A stretch of 64,000 nt of DNA, taken from the NCBI GenBank assembly GCA_028723425.1, contig JAQYEZ010000003.1:1-64000 (forward strand). The letters are read 5' to 3'. A program made the position numbers and the translations under genes. Under the pieces are notes generated by a model, which saw only the letters and a program-made list of their open reading frames with translations, was not told the DNA's origin and ran no database searches. The DNA comes from Peptoniphilaceae bacterium. Its GTDB lineage: Bacteria; Bacillota; Clostridia; Tissierellales; Peptoniphilaceae. Positions 48,735-58,286 of the stretch are shown piece after piece; position 1 is the first letter of the stretch; every line of letters starts with the position of its first letter.

Positions 48735-49691
48735 TCAATGTTGTTTTATATCTCCACTTAATATATCAAGCCCATGACCAAGGCTAGGAAGGATTGCATA
48801 TATACTTTCCTTAACCGCTCTTGGAGACCCGGGTAAATTTATTATCAAAGAATTTTTTCTTATCCCACTTGTCGCTCTGGAAAGCATCCAGTTGTTTGTT
48901 TTTTCTTTAGAGTAAAGTCTTATTGCATCAGAGATTGAAGAAGCAGACCTTTCTATTACTGCTTCTGTTGCCTCTGGAGTAACATCTCTTTTACTAAAGC
49001 CTGTTCCCCCTGAGGTAAAAATTAAAGCCATATTTTTCTCATCTGCCAAATATATTAGCTCATTTTTGATATCTTCTATATTATCAGGGACTATCTTTGA
49101 ATAAGTTAGCCTATAATTATCAGGCATGGCTTCTTTGAAAGAATCTATCACTAAGTCCTTATTTTCTCCGCTTGCCCTAGTATCGCTAGCCACTATTACT
49201 CCATATTCATATATCTTTTCATTTAAAGATTCATGTTTAAAATGACCAGACTTGCCCCCAGTTTTTTCTACCAAATAAATCTTTTCTATAGACATAGATT
49301 TATCCATAGACTTGCACATATCATAAACAGTAAGTAGACCACAAGAAACTCCTGTCAAAGCTTCCATCTCTACCCCAGTTTTCCCTTCGCATTTAACCCT
49401 AACATCGCAATATAAAAATGTATCTTCAAAATAAAAATCTACCTTTACTGAATTTAAAAGTAAGCTATGGGTCATAGGTATTATAGTCGGAGTATTTTTT
49501 ACCCCTTGAATAGCTGCAACTTGTGCTATAGCAAGGACATCTCCCTTTTTTATTTTTTCATTTTTTATAGCTTCTATAGTCTCTTTTTTTAACTTTATGT
49601 ATCCTCTGGCAAAAGCCTCTCTAATAGTCTTACTCTTGTCAGAAATATCAACCATTTGACCCCTGCCATTTTCATCAAGATGAGTAAACAT
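48735..49691 (-). CDS. Bifunctional MoaC/MogA(MoaB) molybdopterin biosynthesis protein
   Basis: MFTHLDENGRGQMVDISDKSKTIREA (MoaC) fused to VIVASDTRASGENKD...IFTSGGTGFSKRDVTPEAT (MogA/MoaB). Confidence 0.92.
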   Translation of the reverse strand: MFTHLDENGRGQMVDISDKSKTIREAFARGYIKLKKETIEAIKNEKIKKGDVLAIAQVAAIQGVKNTPTIIPMTHSLLLNSVKVDFYFEDTFLYCDVRVKCEGKTGVEMEALTGVSCGLLTVYDMCKSMDKSMSIEKIYLVEKTGGKSGHFKHESLNEKIYEYGVIVASDTRASGENKDLVIDSFKEAMPDNYRLTYSKIVPDNIEDIKNELIYLADEKNMALIFTSGGTGFSKRDVTPEATEAVIERSASSISDAIRLYSKEKTNNWMLSRATSGIRKNSLIINLPGSPRAVKESIYAILPSLGHGLDILSGDIKQH

Positions 49692-50639
49692 TTATCCTCC
49701 AATCCTGTTCATACTTTCTACAATACTTCTTCCATCTTCAAGCCTATGTTTTAAAGGTTTTATCTTTAAAGCTTCTTCTATAAAAGGCCTAATATCTTCC
49801 CCTTTCCTTAAAGGAGTTTTTAAATCAATAAGCCTATCGCTATGAAGACAAGCCTTTAGGTAACCATCACTTGTAAGTCTAAGCCTATTACAAGACTTGC
49901 AAAATTTATGGGATATCGGCTCTATAAAACCAACCCTTCCCTTTGCTCCTTCAAGTTTATATAAACTTGCTGGAGAGGAAGGGTCTTTGTTATCTATTTT
50001 CCTTAAATTTGTATTTTCTATAATATCATCGCAAGATAAAAATTTATCCTTGGCATATGATGCTGTAGGACCTATTGGCATAACTTCAATAAATCTTACA
50101 TCTATATCATACTGGTAAGTTAAATTTAAAAAATCATTTATTTCCTTTTCATTAATTCCCTTTAGTAGAACAGTGTTAAGCTTTATACCAAGACCCACAT
50201 CTGCTGCAGCTTTTATGCCATCAAGCACATCTTTCAAATCGCCACCTGTTAGGTCTTTAAAAGTTTTTGGATTTAGGGTATCTAGGGATACATTTACCCT
50301 ATCAAGACCTGCTTTTTTTAAGCTATAGGCCTTATCTTTTAACAAGGAGGCGTTGGTAGTCATTGCCAAATCCTTTATCTTTTCCAAAGATCCCAAAGAT
50401 TCAACAAAATTTACTACACCCTTTCTAATAAGAGGCTCCCCACCAGTTATTCTTATCTTATCTATTCCATTTTCGACAAAAAGATGGGCTATATAATAAA
50501 TCTCTTCAAAAGTTAATATTTCTGACCTAGGTTTTTTGTAAATTCCATCCTTAGGCATACAGTACTTACACCTAAAATTGCACAAATCTGTAAGTGAAAT
50601 TCTAAGATAATTAATATTTCTATTAAAATTATCTAACAT
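49692..50639 (-). CDS. moaA: GTP 3',8-cyclase (radical SAM)
   Basis: YLRISLTDLCNFRCKYCMP; KIRITGGEPLIRKG; CKSCNRLRLTSDGYLKACL. Confidence 0.95.
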   Translation of the reverse strand: MLDNFNRNINYLRISLTDLCNFRCKYCMPKDGIYKKPRSEILTFEEIYYIAHLFVENGIDKIRITGGEPLIRKGVVNFVESLGSLEKIKDLAMTTNASLLKDKAYSLKKAGLDRVNVSLDTLNPKTFKDLTGGDLKDVLDGIKAAADVGLGIKLNTVLLKGINEKEINDFLNLTYQYDIDVRFIEVMPIGPTASYAKDKFLSCDDIIENTNLRKIDNKDPSSPASLYKLEGAKGRVGFIEPISHKFCKSCNRLRLTSDGYLKACLHSDRLIDLKTPLRKGEDIRPFIEEALKIKPLKHRLEDGRSIVESMNRIGG

Positions 50640-50826
50640 GTTACAGCCCCTTTCTGTTTAATTGTAATAATGATAACATAAGCTTTAACTTTTTACAATG
50701 ATTTTTGTTATCAATAAATCTATAAAAAATTTTTATAAATCTATAGGTTCTTATTTATCTATAATTTTTCCCCTTATCTACTTGTAACTTTTATTTAAAT
50801 TTAAAAAACTAATACAACTTTCTAAA

Positions 50827-50848
50827 AAAGCCCCCAAAAGGGAGCTTT
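50827..50848 (-). terminator. Terminator after the DUF4097 gene
   Basis: aaagcccccaaaagggagcttt. Confidence 0.65.
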
Positions 50849-50858
50849 AAAAACTTTA

Positions 50859-51923
50859 TTATTTAACTATTATCTTACCAAAACCAGATTTTAGGTCCAT
50901 ACTTAGGTCTGTTTTTTCTGGATTTGTTGAAACTTGATAACCTTCTTTTCTTTGGATTTTGTTTTTAAACTTATCAGAAATTGAATGATTGGTTGATTTT
51001 ACTAGAGCAGAAACATCTCCTTCAAAGCCTTCTGTATCAACTATCAAAGTTCCAAAACCAGAGTTTAAAGAAATTTCAGATATTTTTAAAAGTTTTGCAA
51101 GTCTTATAGAACCAGATTGGGAATTTACTGCAAGTTTTTCTGAATTTATACCATCAACCCTTACAGAACCATTTACAGCCGATACGTTAACCTCATTTCC
51201 TGAAATATTTGTTAAATTTACAGATCCATTAATATTATCAACATCTAGGCTACCATTGGTATTTTTAATTTCGATCTTTCCATTTACATTCTTAATAGAA
51301 ACTGATCCTGCAGAATTTTCTAGAGAAATTCTTCCGTTAACACTTTCCAGGATAGTATTTGAAAAATCTACTCCTTTAATATCTACTTCTCCATTTACAG
51401 TATTTATAGCAAGCTCATCGTAAATATTTGATCCAAGAAGCAGTTTAATATTTGCTGATGCGTTGTAATTTTTGTATTCTGGATTAACTCTTATAGAAAG
51501 TTGGCCATCTTCTACATTTAGCAAAAGATAATCAGAAACTTCTTCGACCTTGTCTTTAAAATATATTTTTTCTTTGACCAAAATAAAATTATCTTGGGCT
51601 CTTTGAATTTCTATATCTCCATTAATAAGATTTACCGAAATTTCTTTGACTTCATCTTCAATTTTTGTTTCATTTTCCATAGAAACTGAATTGATGTGAT
51701 AAATATTGTTGGGATTTGTCATAGAATCAAAATCTATATTAGAAATAGTTTGACTAGTTTTTTTGATCACTTTTTCCAAAGAAGAGCTAATTTTATTTAT
51801 CAAGCTATCTTCGTCTTTGTCCTTTTTGTTATTTCCTACAGCTTCTAAAAGTTCGCTTGCTTCATCAACGTTTATCTTGCCTTCTTTTAGCATTTCCAAA
51901 ATCATTTGTCTTTCTTCACTCAT
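50859..51923 (-). CDS. DUF4097 family beta-strand repeat protein with N-terminal short helical domain
   Basis: MILEMLKEGKINVDEASELLEAV; repeated SVNGRI/NVNGKIEIKNTNGSLDVDNINGSVNL strands. Confidence 0.88.
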   Translation of the reverse strand: MSEERQMILEMLKEGKINVDEASELLEAVGNNKKDKDEDSLINKISSSLEKVIKKTSQTISNIDFDSMTNPNNIYHINSVSMENETKIEDEVKEISVNLINGDIEIQRAQDNFILVKEKIYFKDKVEEVSDYLLLNVEDGQLSIRVNPEYKNYNASANIKLLLGSNIYDELAINTVNGEVDIKGVDFSNTILESVNGRISLENSAGSVSIKNVNGKIEIKNTNGSLDVDNINGSVNLTNISGNEVNVSAVNGSVRVDGINSEKLAVNSQSGSIRLAKLLKISEISLNSGFGTLIVDTEGFEGDVSALVKSTNHSISDKFKNKIQRKEGYQVSTNPEKTDLSMDLKSGFGKIIVK

Positions 51924-52272
51924 TTTTAATCTCCTTTAACAATTCTGTTGCCATTTGGGCTGTTATTTCACCCTTGTCAAGCATATCCAATATATCTATC
52001 CTTGACTCTTCTATATCCACTTTTCTGCCTAATTTTTTTACAATTTTATCTATTCTATTTCTTACTGTTGGATATGATATGTTAAGTTCTTCTCCAACAT
52101 CTTTGATTGAACCTCTTTTTATTAAAAAAAGTTCTATAAATTCTTTGTCTTCTTGGTCTAGCCTTTGAAACTTATCCATTTCAAATTCGCCTGATATTTC
52201 TGTACCACATGTATTGCATCTGTATGATGTTATAACAAGGTCACCACCACAATTTGGACATTTATTAATCAT
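51916..52272 (-). CDS. DUF2089 family zinc-ribbon/HTH protein
   Basis: CPNCGGDLVITSYRCNTCGTEISGEF; LNISYPTVRNRIDKIVKKLG. Confidence 0.88.
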   Translation of the reverse strand: MINKCPNCGGDLVITSYRCNTCGTEISGEFEMDKFQRLDQEDKEFIELFLIKRGSIKDVGEELNISYPTVRNRIDKIVKKLGRKVDIEESRIDILDMLDKGEITAQMATELLKEIKNE

Positions 52273-52431
52273 AAGACCTCCTCTTGATTTAAGTATACCA
52301 TGATTTTTAATTTTGTAAAGTTCTACCTAAAGATTTTTTATATTTTTGCTTGTATTATTTAAATATTTTAATTTTTGCTTTTAATTATTGCTTTCTTCCA
52401 AAAAAAGGACCTAGGCCCAATTTTTAAATTT

Positions 52432-53121
52432 TTATATATAATCCTTAATCCAAAAGGCCTTCAAGGCTCTTACTATCCATATTATGGTATTTACAGCTAA
52501 AAATCCACATATTAAAAATAGAAGCATAGAAATAGCATAGGCCCAGTAGGGATTCACAAATTTATAATAAATTTTGGAAATTGCAAGCATAGAAAATATG
52601 GCAAATACTACCGTCCACTTTATAGCTGTAAGTAGTACTTCCCTAAAATCTATGTAAACTTTGTATTTATTCTTATATCTTTTGTTGAAATTATCTCTTT
52701 TTATCTTGTTTTCTTCTCTATTTGCCCTATCTTCTTTAATTAGTCTGGCATAATAAAAATCCATGTCTTCTTTGGAATAACCATATTTTTTTAATAACTT
52801 TAGTTCTTCTTCTGAGTATTCTATATTTAGGATTTTTTTAGTTATTTCAGCCTTGGACCTATATGAAATTCTTTTATCCCTAAGTTCTCTTAGTTTTTCT
52901 ATATCATTTGCTAAACTTATCTTCTCAAGTGTATTTTTCTCATATTCTTTTTCCTTTTTTAAGTATAAAAGGAAAAATCCTGTAAGCGATAAAATCACAA
53001 GTATTTGACCCAAGATAAGAAGAGCTGTACTCGCCCCAAAATAACTTATGATTAGCATGATAAGACTTGGGAAAAATACTATTACAAAAGTAAAGAGAAA
53101 AAATTTTACTACAGATCTCAA
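52432..53121 (-). CDS. Hypothetical membrane protein
   Basis: Four predicted TM segments; next to a glycosyltransferase. Confidence 0.6.
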   Translation of the reverse strand: MRSVVKFFLFTFVIVFFPSLIMLIISYFGASTALLILGQILVILSLTGFFLLYLKKEKEYEKNTLEKISLANDIEKLRELRDKRISYRSKAEITKKILNIEYSEEELKLLKKYGYSKEDMDFYYARLIKEDRANREENKIKRDNFNKRYKNKYKVYIDFREVLLTAIKWTVVFAIFSMLAISKIYYKFVNPYWAYAISMLLFLICGFLAVNTIIWIVRALKAFWIKDYI

Positions 53122-53122
53122 T

Positions 53123-54259
53123 TTACCCTCCTTGTTTTTTTAATACTTTTAAGTATTCTTTTTCACACTTTTTGCCAAAGGATTCTATAGAAAAATTCTC
53201 CAAAGCATATCTTCTGGCGTTTTCTTCCATCAAAGCTTTATTATCTTGATCTTTGAAAATTATTGTTAAAAATTCTATAAAATCATCCAAATCCCTATAT
53301 TGATATCCATTAAAATTATTTATTATAACTCCCTCAAGGCAAGAATCTTTCCTACAAAGAGCAAGCCTACCATTGGAAAGAGCCTCATAATAAGTAAGGC
53401 CTTGGGTTTCGCTTTTACTAGCAGAAACGAAAACATCCGCCAATTGGTAGTAATCTTTTACAATAGCTGGATCTACCTGACCTATAAAATCTATTTTTTT
53501 ATCTATTTTTTTTGCATACTTTTTAAGTTTATCTAGATAGGGTCCTCCACCAACTATCAAAAACCTGGAATCTTTTAGGGATATTTTTTGATAAAAATCC
53601 ATGAGCTCTTCTATATTTTTCTCTTCGGCTAATCTTCCCAAATAAAGAAGTATCTTTTCGCAATCTTTGTAACCATATTTTTCTCTCAAAGTTTTTTTAT
53701 CAGAAAGTTTACTTATTTCTATTCCAGTTGGAATTACACTTATCTTAGCCTCATCAATATCATAAGATAAGAGGATATTTTTTGTCTTTATTGAAGGCAC
53801 TATCATTTTATCAACCTTCTTAGCTACAGCCCTTGATAGGGTAGCTATAAGTTTTTTTCCTACTTTTTTTGAAGGAGAAAAGTAGTGAGTATAGTCTTCA
53901 TAGACAGTGTGGTAGGTATGGACTATAGGAGCCTTGGTTTTTTTGGAAATTTTTTTGGCCATAATAAATGTTGAAAACTCACACTGACTATGGATTATAT
54001 CAGGTTTCCAGTCAATAAGCTCTAGGATCTCTTTGCTTCTAAGTATCCCACTCATTCTAGCATCTGGATAAACCTTTCCTGCCCCTAAGCTTCTTATATA
54101 ATAAACTCCGTCTTCTTTATAGGATTTGATAGAATGTGAAAGTGTAAGCACTCTTACGTCATGACCTTGGTCTATTAAGTACTGTTTTAAATTTAAAATT
54201 GAACGGACCACTCCATTTACAATTGGATAATACCAGTCGCTCGTGATTAGTATTTTCAT
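53123..54259 (-). CDS. Glycosyltransferase family 4 protein
   Basis: DWYYPIVNGVVRSILNLKQYLIDQGHDVRVLT; YLGRLAEEKNIEELM; SASKSETQGLTYYEAL. Confidence 0.9.
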   Translation of the reverse strand: MKILITSDWYYPIVNGVVRSILNLKQYLIDQGHDVRVLTLSHSIKSYKEDGVYYIRSLGAGKVYPDARMSGILRSKEILELIDWKPDIIHSQCEFSTFIMAKKISKKTKAPIVHTYHTVYEDYTHYFSPSKKVGKKLIATLSRAVAKKVDKMIVPSIKTKNILLSYDIDEAKISVIPTGIEISKLSDKKTLREKYGYKDCEKILLYLGRLAEEKNIEELMDFYQKISLKDSRFLIVGGGPYLDKLKKYAKKIDKKIDFIGQVDPAIVKDYYQLADVFVSASKSETQGLTYYEALSNGRLALCRKDSCLEGVIINNFNGYQYRDLDDFIEFLTIIFKDQDNKALMEENARRYALENFSIESFGKKCEKEYLKVLKKQGG

Positions 54260-54360
54260 AAATATCTCCTTGGTGATATTCTAAATTAGTTTTATTAAAG
54301 CTATTTCCATATTACAATATTTTTATATTTAATACAAATTGATAAATTTATGATATAATC

Positions 54361-54408
54361 ATTTGGTATAGAAATGAGGTATATATTTGGTATAGAAATG
54401 AGGTATAT
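54361..54408 (+). repeat. Perfect 24-bp tandem duplication carrying a Shine-Dalgarno-like GAGGT
   Basis: (atttggtatagaaatgaggtatat)x2 immediately before ATG 54409. Confidence 0.95.
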
Positions 54409-54753
54409 ATGGAATCTTTAATAGTTGGCGATTTAATGCTTTTATTTTTTTCGATATACGTAGGTATATTTTTTAGGTTTTTCCACAGCTCTTATCCAGA
54501 TATGTCTGTAGGATTTCACCTTTGGGAAGTGTGTTATAGCAAAGAAACCTGGGAGTACGGTAATAGGCTTGCATCAAAGATTGCAATCATCCTAGGAATT
54601 TTATTTTTTGCCATAATTTATCCCCTACTTTTGTATATAAGGTTTAAAAGATCTTATTTAATTGTAGTATTAATCTGTATATTCATACTTTATTTTATAA
54701 GCTTGTTTATTCTAGTAAAGATAATAATGAGAAAAAAATTTAATTTGAAATGA
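54409..54753 (+). CDS. Hypothetical small membrane protein
   Basis: 114 aa with about three TM segments and a GAGGT RBS. Confidence 0.6.
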   Translation: MESLIVGDLMLLFFSIYVGIFFRFFHSSYPDMSVGFHLWEVCYSKETWEYGNRLASKIAIILGILFFAIIYPLLLYIRFKRSYLIVVLICIFILYFISLFILVKIIMRKKFNLK

Positions 54754-54763
54754 TAAGTTAAGA

Positions 54764-54804
54764 GGGACCCTTACAAATAAAAGTTTATTATTTGTAAGAG
54801 TCCC
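54764..54804. terminator. Bidirectional terminator
   Basis: gggacccttacaaata...tatttgtaagagtccc. Confidence 0.8.
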
Positions 54805-54813
54805 CATTTTTTA

Positions 54814-55914
54814 TTAGAATAATATGTTTTCTGTTGTTTCTTTATCAAAGAAGTGCATCTTGTCTGGATCTATATAAAAGTTTAATTTATCGCCCCTAGC
54901 TGCAAAATTACCATTGGTAACCCTGGATAGAAGTTCTTTTTTGTCAAAATCAAAATATATATATTGTTCAGATCCCAAGGTTTCTGTAAAACTTACAACC
55001 CCTTCGATTTTTATTGGTGTTTGTCTTGTTTGATCGTAGATATGCTCAGGTCTTATACCCAAAACTATATCCTTATTTAAATATCCCTTCTCTTCTAGCA
55101 CTTTTGCTTGTTTTTCTACAATTGGGATTTTGTCAGCCTCAATAAGACCAAAGTAATTATCATTTTCCTTTATAAATTTTACATCTATGAAGTTAATTTG
55201 AGGAGATCCTATAAAGCCAGCAACAAAAATATTCTTTGGGTGGAAATATACATTTTGTGGTGTATCTATTTGTTGAATTTCTCCTCCATCCATTATTACT
55301 ATTTTATCAGCCATTGTCATAGCTTCTATTTGATCGTGAGTTACATAGATAAAAGTGGTCTCTAGTCTTTCATGAAGCTTGGTAATTTCTGATCTTGTTT
55401 GAACTCTTAGTTTAGCATCAAGGTTACTTAAAGGTTCATCCATTAGAAATACCTTTGGTTTTCTAACTATACAACGACCAAGAGCAACCCTTTGTCTTTG
55501 GCCACCAGAAAGAGCCTTAGGTTTTCTTTCTAGTAAATCTTTAATTCCAAGTATTTCTGCCGCTTCTTCTACTTTTCTATCAATTTCATCTTTTGGAGTT
55601 TTTGCAATTTTTAAAGCGTAGGACATGTTTTCCCTAACAGTCATTTGTGGATAAAGAGCATAGTTTTGGAATACCATAGCTATATCTCTATCCTTAGGTT
55701 CTACATTGTTTACCAATTTATCCCCTATATAAAGTTCACCCTTAGAAATTTCTTCAAGTCCTGCAACCATCCTCAAGGTTGTGGATTTACCACAACCAGA
55801 AGGTCCTACAAATACAACAAACTCTTTGTCTTCTATCTCAAGGTTAAAGTCTTTGACAGCAGTAACCTTGCCATCATAAATTTTATATATATGTCTAAAG
55901 CTTAAATTTGCCAT
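54814..55914 (-). CDS. Carbohydrate ABC transporter ATP-binding protein (UgpC/MsmK-like)
   Basis: FVGPSGCGKSTTLRMVAGLEEISKGELYIG; LSGGQRQRVALGRCIVRKPKVFLMDEPLSNLDAKLR. Confidence 0.93.
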   Translation of the reverse strand: MANLSFRHIYKIYDGKVTAVKDFNLEIEDKEFVVFVGPSGCGKSTTLRMVAGLEEISKGELYIGDKLVNNVEPKDRDIAMVFQNYALYPQMTVRENMSYALKIAKTPKDEIDRKVEEAAEILGIKDLLERKPKALSGGQRQRVALGRCIVRKPKVFLMDEPLSNLDAKLRVQTRSEITKLHERLETTFIYVTHDQIEAMTMADKIVIMDGGEIQQIDTPQNVYFHPKNIFVAGFIGSPQINFIDVKFIKENDNYFGLIEADKIPIVEKQAKVLEEKGYLNKDIVLGIRPEHIYDQTRQTPIKIEGVVSFTETLGSEQYIYFDFDKKELLSRVTNGNFAARGDKLNFYIDPDKMHFFDKETTENILF

Positions 55915-55929
55915 TATTTACCTATCTTC

Positions 55930-56127
55930 CTATGAAAATCTTCTATTATAAATGTATAAAACAACTAACAATATAGCTAAAGATACAAATTGTATGGCCA
56001 AATATTTATAGCCTGTTTTATAATGACCTACAAATTGTAAAATCACGCCAATAATAAAGAGTATAAACAAAATTAAATTGGATAATTTTCTTTTTTTGTA
56101 ATAATCCATATCTACTCCTCTAACCAA
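55930..56127 (-). CDS. Small two-TM protein downstream of GH112 phosphorylase
   Basis: 65 aa, overlaps the GH112 gene end; likely start MDYYKKRK. Confidence 0.55.
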   Translation of the reverse strand: MVRGVDMDYYKKRKLSNLILFILFIIGVILQFVGHYKTGYKYLAIQFVSLAILLVVLYIYNRRFS

Positions 56128-58286
56128 ATCAATTCAGATCCTTCTATAGTAATCTCTTTTGCATTTCCTTCTCCGTCATAAATCATGCTGGTAACTTCTT
56201 CAGCAGAGTTATTTACTAGGCAATATTTACCAAGATCTGGATAAGCTGCGACTTCAAGCCTGATATCATCTGCATAGTATTTTTTCAAATCATCTTCTTT
56301 ATGACTTACATAGGCAATGGCTCTTTTTAATATTCTTGTATTTTGGAAAGAATATGGCATTCCTGTCATATAGAAAGACCTACCCTTACCAAAATCATTT
56401 GCAGCCATGTGTACTTCATTATCAGAGTACTCAATTATTTGAGTATCTTTGGAAATAGCATAGACATTTGATTTACTTTCACCAAAATCCAAGGCTTCTA
56501 TCAAATCTTCTATAATAAAATGCTTACCAACTTGGGTAGTAAAGTACTTATCGTTTGATTGGGAGTATCCCTTTTCTATATCAAGACCCAAGATGTCAGC
56601 AAGTTGGAAATATCTTCCATTAGCTTGATAAGCTGAAGGCTCTCCTATGCCTATAAAGCCACCACCTTCATAGACAAATTTTCTTATATTTTCTACAACT
56701 TTAGGATCTAGGAAATTATCTGCCCCTGAAAATGCCGTATAAGCATCTCCAGCATTGATAATTACATCTATATCAGGATCTATTCCATTTTTGATATCAT
56801 CAAAATTTATAAACTCAACGTCAACATCCATTCCAGCTAGGGCTTCCATCATGCCCATGTATGAATAAGAAAGCTTGTACCATTTGCCGTGAGCTACTAT
56901 AAATGGTGCCCAAGTTCTAAGCTTGCCCCAACAATTTAAGATAGCAACTTTGGCAGCGGTGTAAGGCTTCTTTGATTTTGACATAGTATCATAAATTTGC
57001 CTATATTCATCCGCAAGTTTTGTCATATAGTTTACAAAATCTGGGAAAGCATAAGCTAGGGATAAGTATCCACCATAACCTATCCTATCAAGTGGATTTC
57101 TCAAAAGAGCTCTTCTTGCCTTTACCCAATTATCTTTTGCTTCTATAGTTGGATCATTTCCTTCATGGAAGGTATCTGGGAAGAAATATGGGAGCAATCT
57201 ACCTTCTGTAAAGCCTACATCAATATCTGAAATAAGTCTTAAAGTAACTCCATCTCCAACGCTTCCTACCACTCCATCAAGACCAATATCCTTGAAATAT
57301 TTTCCATAAGGCTCAGTTCCAATCCAATGATCCCCAAGAAACATTATGGCTTTTTTGCCGGCTTTGTGAACAATATCAACCAATTTTTTAGCTTCTTGAG
57401 AAACAAATCTAGATTGAAAATCTATATAGTCCATAAATACTTTTGAAGGCACCTTAAATGTTGAATTGTAATAACCTTGGTCTACTATATCTTCTGGTCT
57501 TAATTTGTAACCATATTCTTTTTCAAAAGCAATCATTGCTTCAGGTGATATGGTATTTGTATATCCAAACCAATCAACGTGTTTTTCAAGTCCTTCTTTG
57601 TTAAAGACCAAAGAGAATTGATAAAAGAAAGTTGTAAATCTAACAACATCTGTCTTAGGATTTTCTTTTAACCACTTGCTTAGAGAATCTTCTACTTGTT
57701 TTAGAGATTTTGGATACCTAATATCTACCGGTATATCTTTCTCAACATCTTCCCAGCCATTGGTAATATAATTATACATTTGAACTGGATCCCAGATTCC
57801 ATAAGCCAAGAAAGTAACTGTATATACATGGAAAGGTATAGACTTAATTACAACTTGATCTTTTTCTTTATCTACTTGCCAATCTTTGGGATCTACAACT
57901 TCTCCTGTAGTCCTATCGTAGACTTCCCACCACTTTTTTGGGTCATAATCATAATCAGCTTTAATTTGTTCCTTGTAGTAGTCTTCTAAAAAATCTATTG
58001 GGGTGCTCTCGCTAGTTGCTGTTACAAAATTGCTCATAAGATAATATCTAGAACATTCAACCATATTTACTTGTGCAAAATCATTCATAGATCTTGCTGT
58101 AAAATATGTGGTATAGATATCTACATCATTCAAATCTTTTAAATTTTCTGGAAGTTTTGTACCATCACTATCTCTAAGAGCATCTGCTCCAGTTCTTTCT
58201 ATCATTTCAATTGTTTGTTCATAGAAATCTTCTTGACTTGGTAGGGTAAGTCTACCCTTTGTATTGCTATATCTTTTTTCCATCAT
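56112..58286 (-). CDS. 1,3-beta-galactosyl-N-acetylhexosamine phosphorylase (GH112, GNB/LNB phosphorylase)
   Basis: KGRLTLPSQEDFYEQTIEMIERTGADALRDSDGTKLP; TPIDFLEDYYKEQIKAD; FLGDHWIGTEPYGKYF. Confidence 0.93.
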   Translation of the reverse strand: MMEKRYSNTKGRLTLPSQEDFYEQTIEMIERTGADALRDSDGTKLPENLKDLNDVDIYTTYFTARSMNDFAQVNMVECSRYYLMSNFVTATSESTPIDFLEDYYKEQIKADYDYDPKKWWEVYDRTTGEVVDPKDWQVDKEKDQVVIKSIPFHVYTVTFLAYGIWDPVQMYNYITNGWEDVEKDIPVDIRYPKSLKQVEDSLSKWLKENPKTDVVRFTTFFYQFSLVFNKEGLEKHVDWFGYTNTISPEAMIAFEKEYGYKLRPEDIVDQGYYNSTFKVPSKVFMDYIDFQSRFVSQEAKKLVDIVHKAGKKAIMFLGDHWIGTEPYGKYFKDIGLDGVVGSVGDGVTLRLISDIDVGFTEGRLLPYFFPDTFHEGNDPTIEAKDNWVKARRALLRNPLDRIGYGGYLSLAYAFPDFVNYMTKLADEYRQIYDTMSKSKKPYTAAKVAILNCWGKLRTWAPFIVAHGKWYKLSYSYMGMMEALAGMDVDVEFINFDDIKNGIDPDIDVIINAGDAYTAFSGADNFLDPKVVENIRKFVYEGGGFIGIGEPSAYQANGRYFQLADILGLDIEKGYSQSNDKYFTTQVGKHFIIEDLIEALDFGESKSNVYAISKDTQIIEYSDNEVHMAANDFGKGRSFYMTGMPYSFQNTRILKRAIAYVSHKEDDLKKYYADDIRLEVAAYPDLGKYCLVNNSAEEVTSMIYDGEGNAKEITIEGSELIWLEE

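Noticed and set aside
50634-50645. Fourth copy of the TGTAACATATTA motif at the moaA start (tgtaacatgtta)
   Set aside because: One mismatch and it overlaps the ATG start codon; likely coincidence without further evidence
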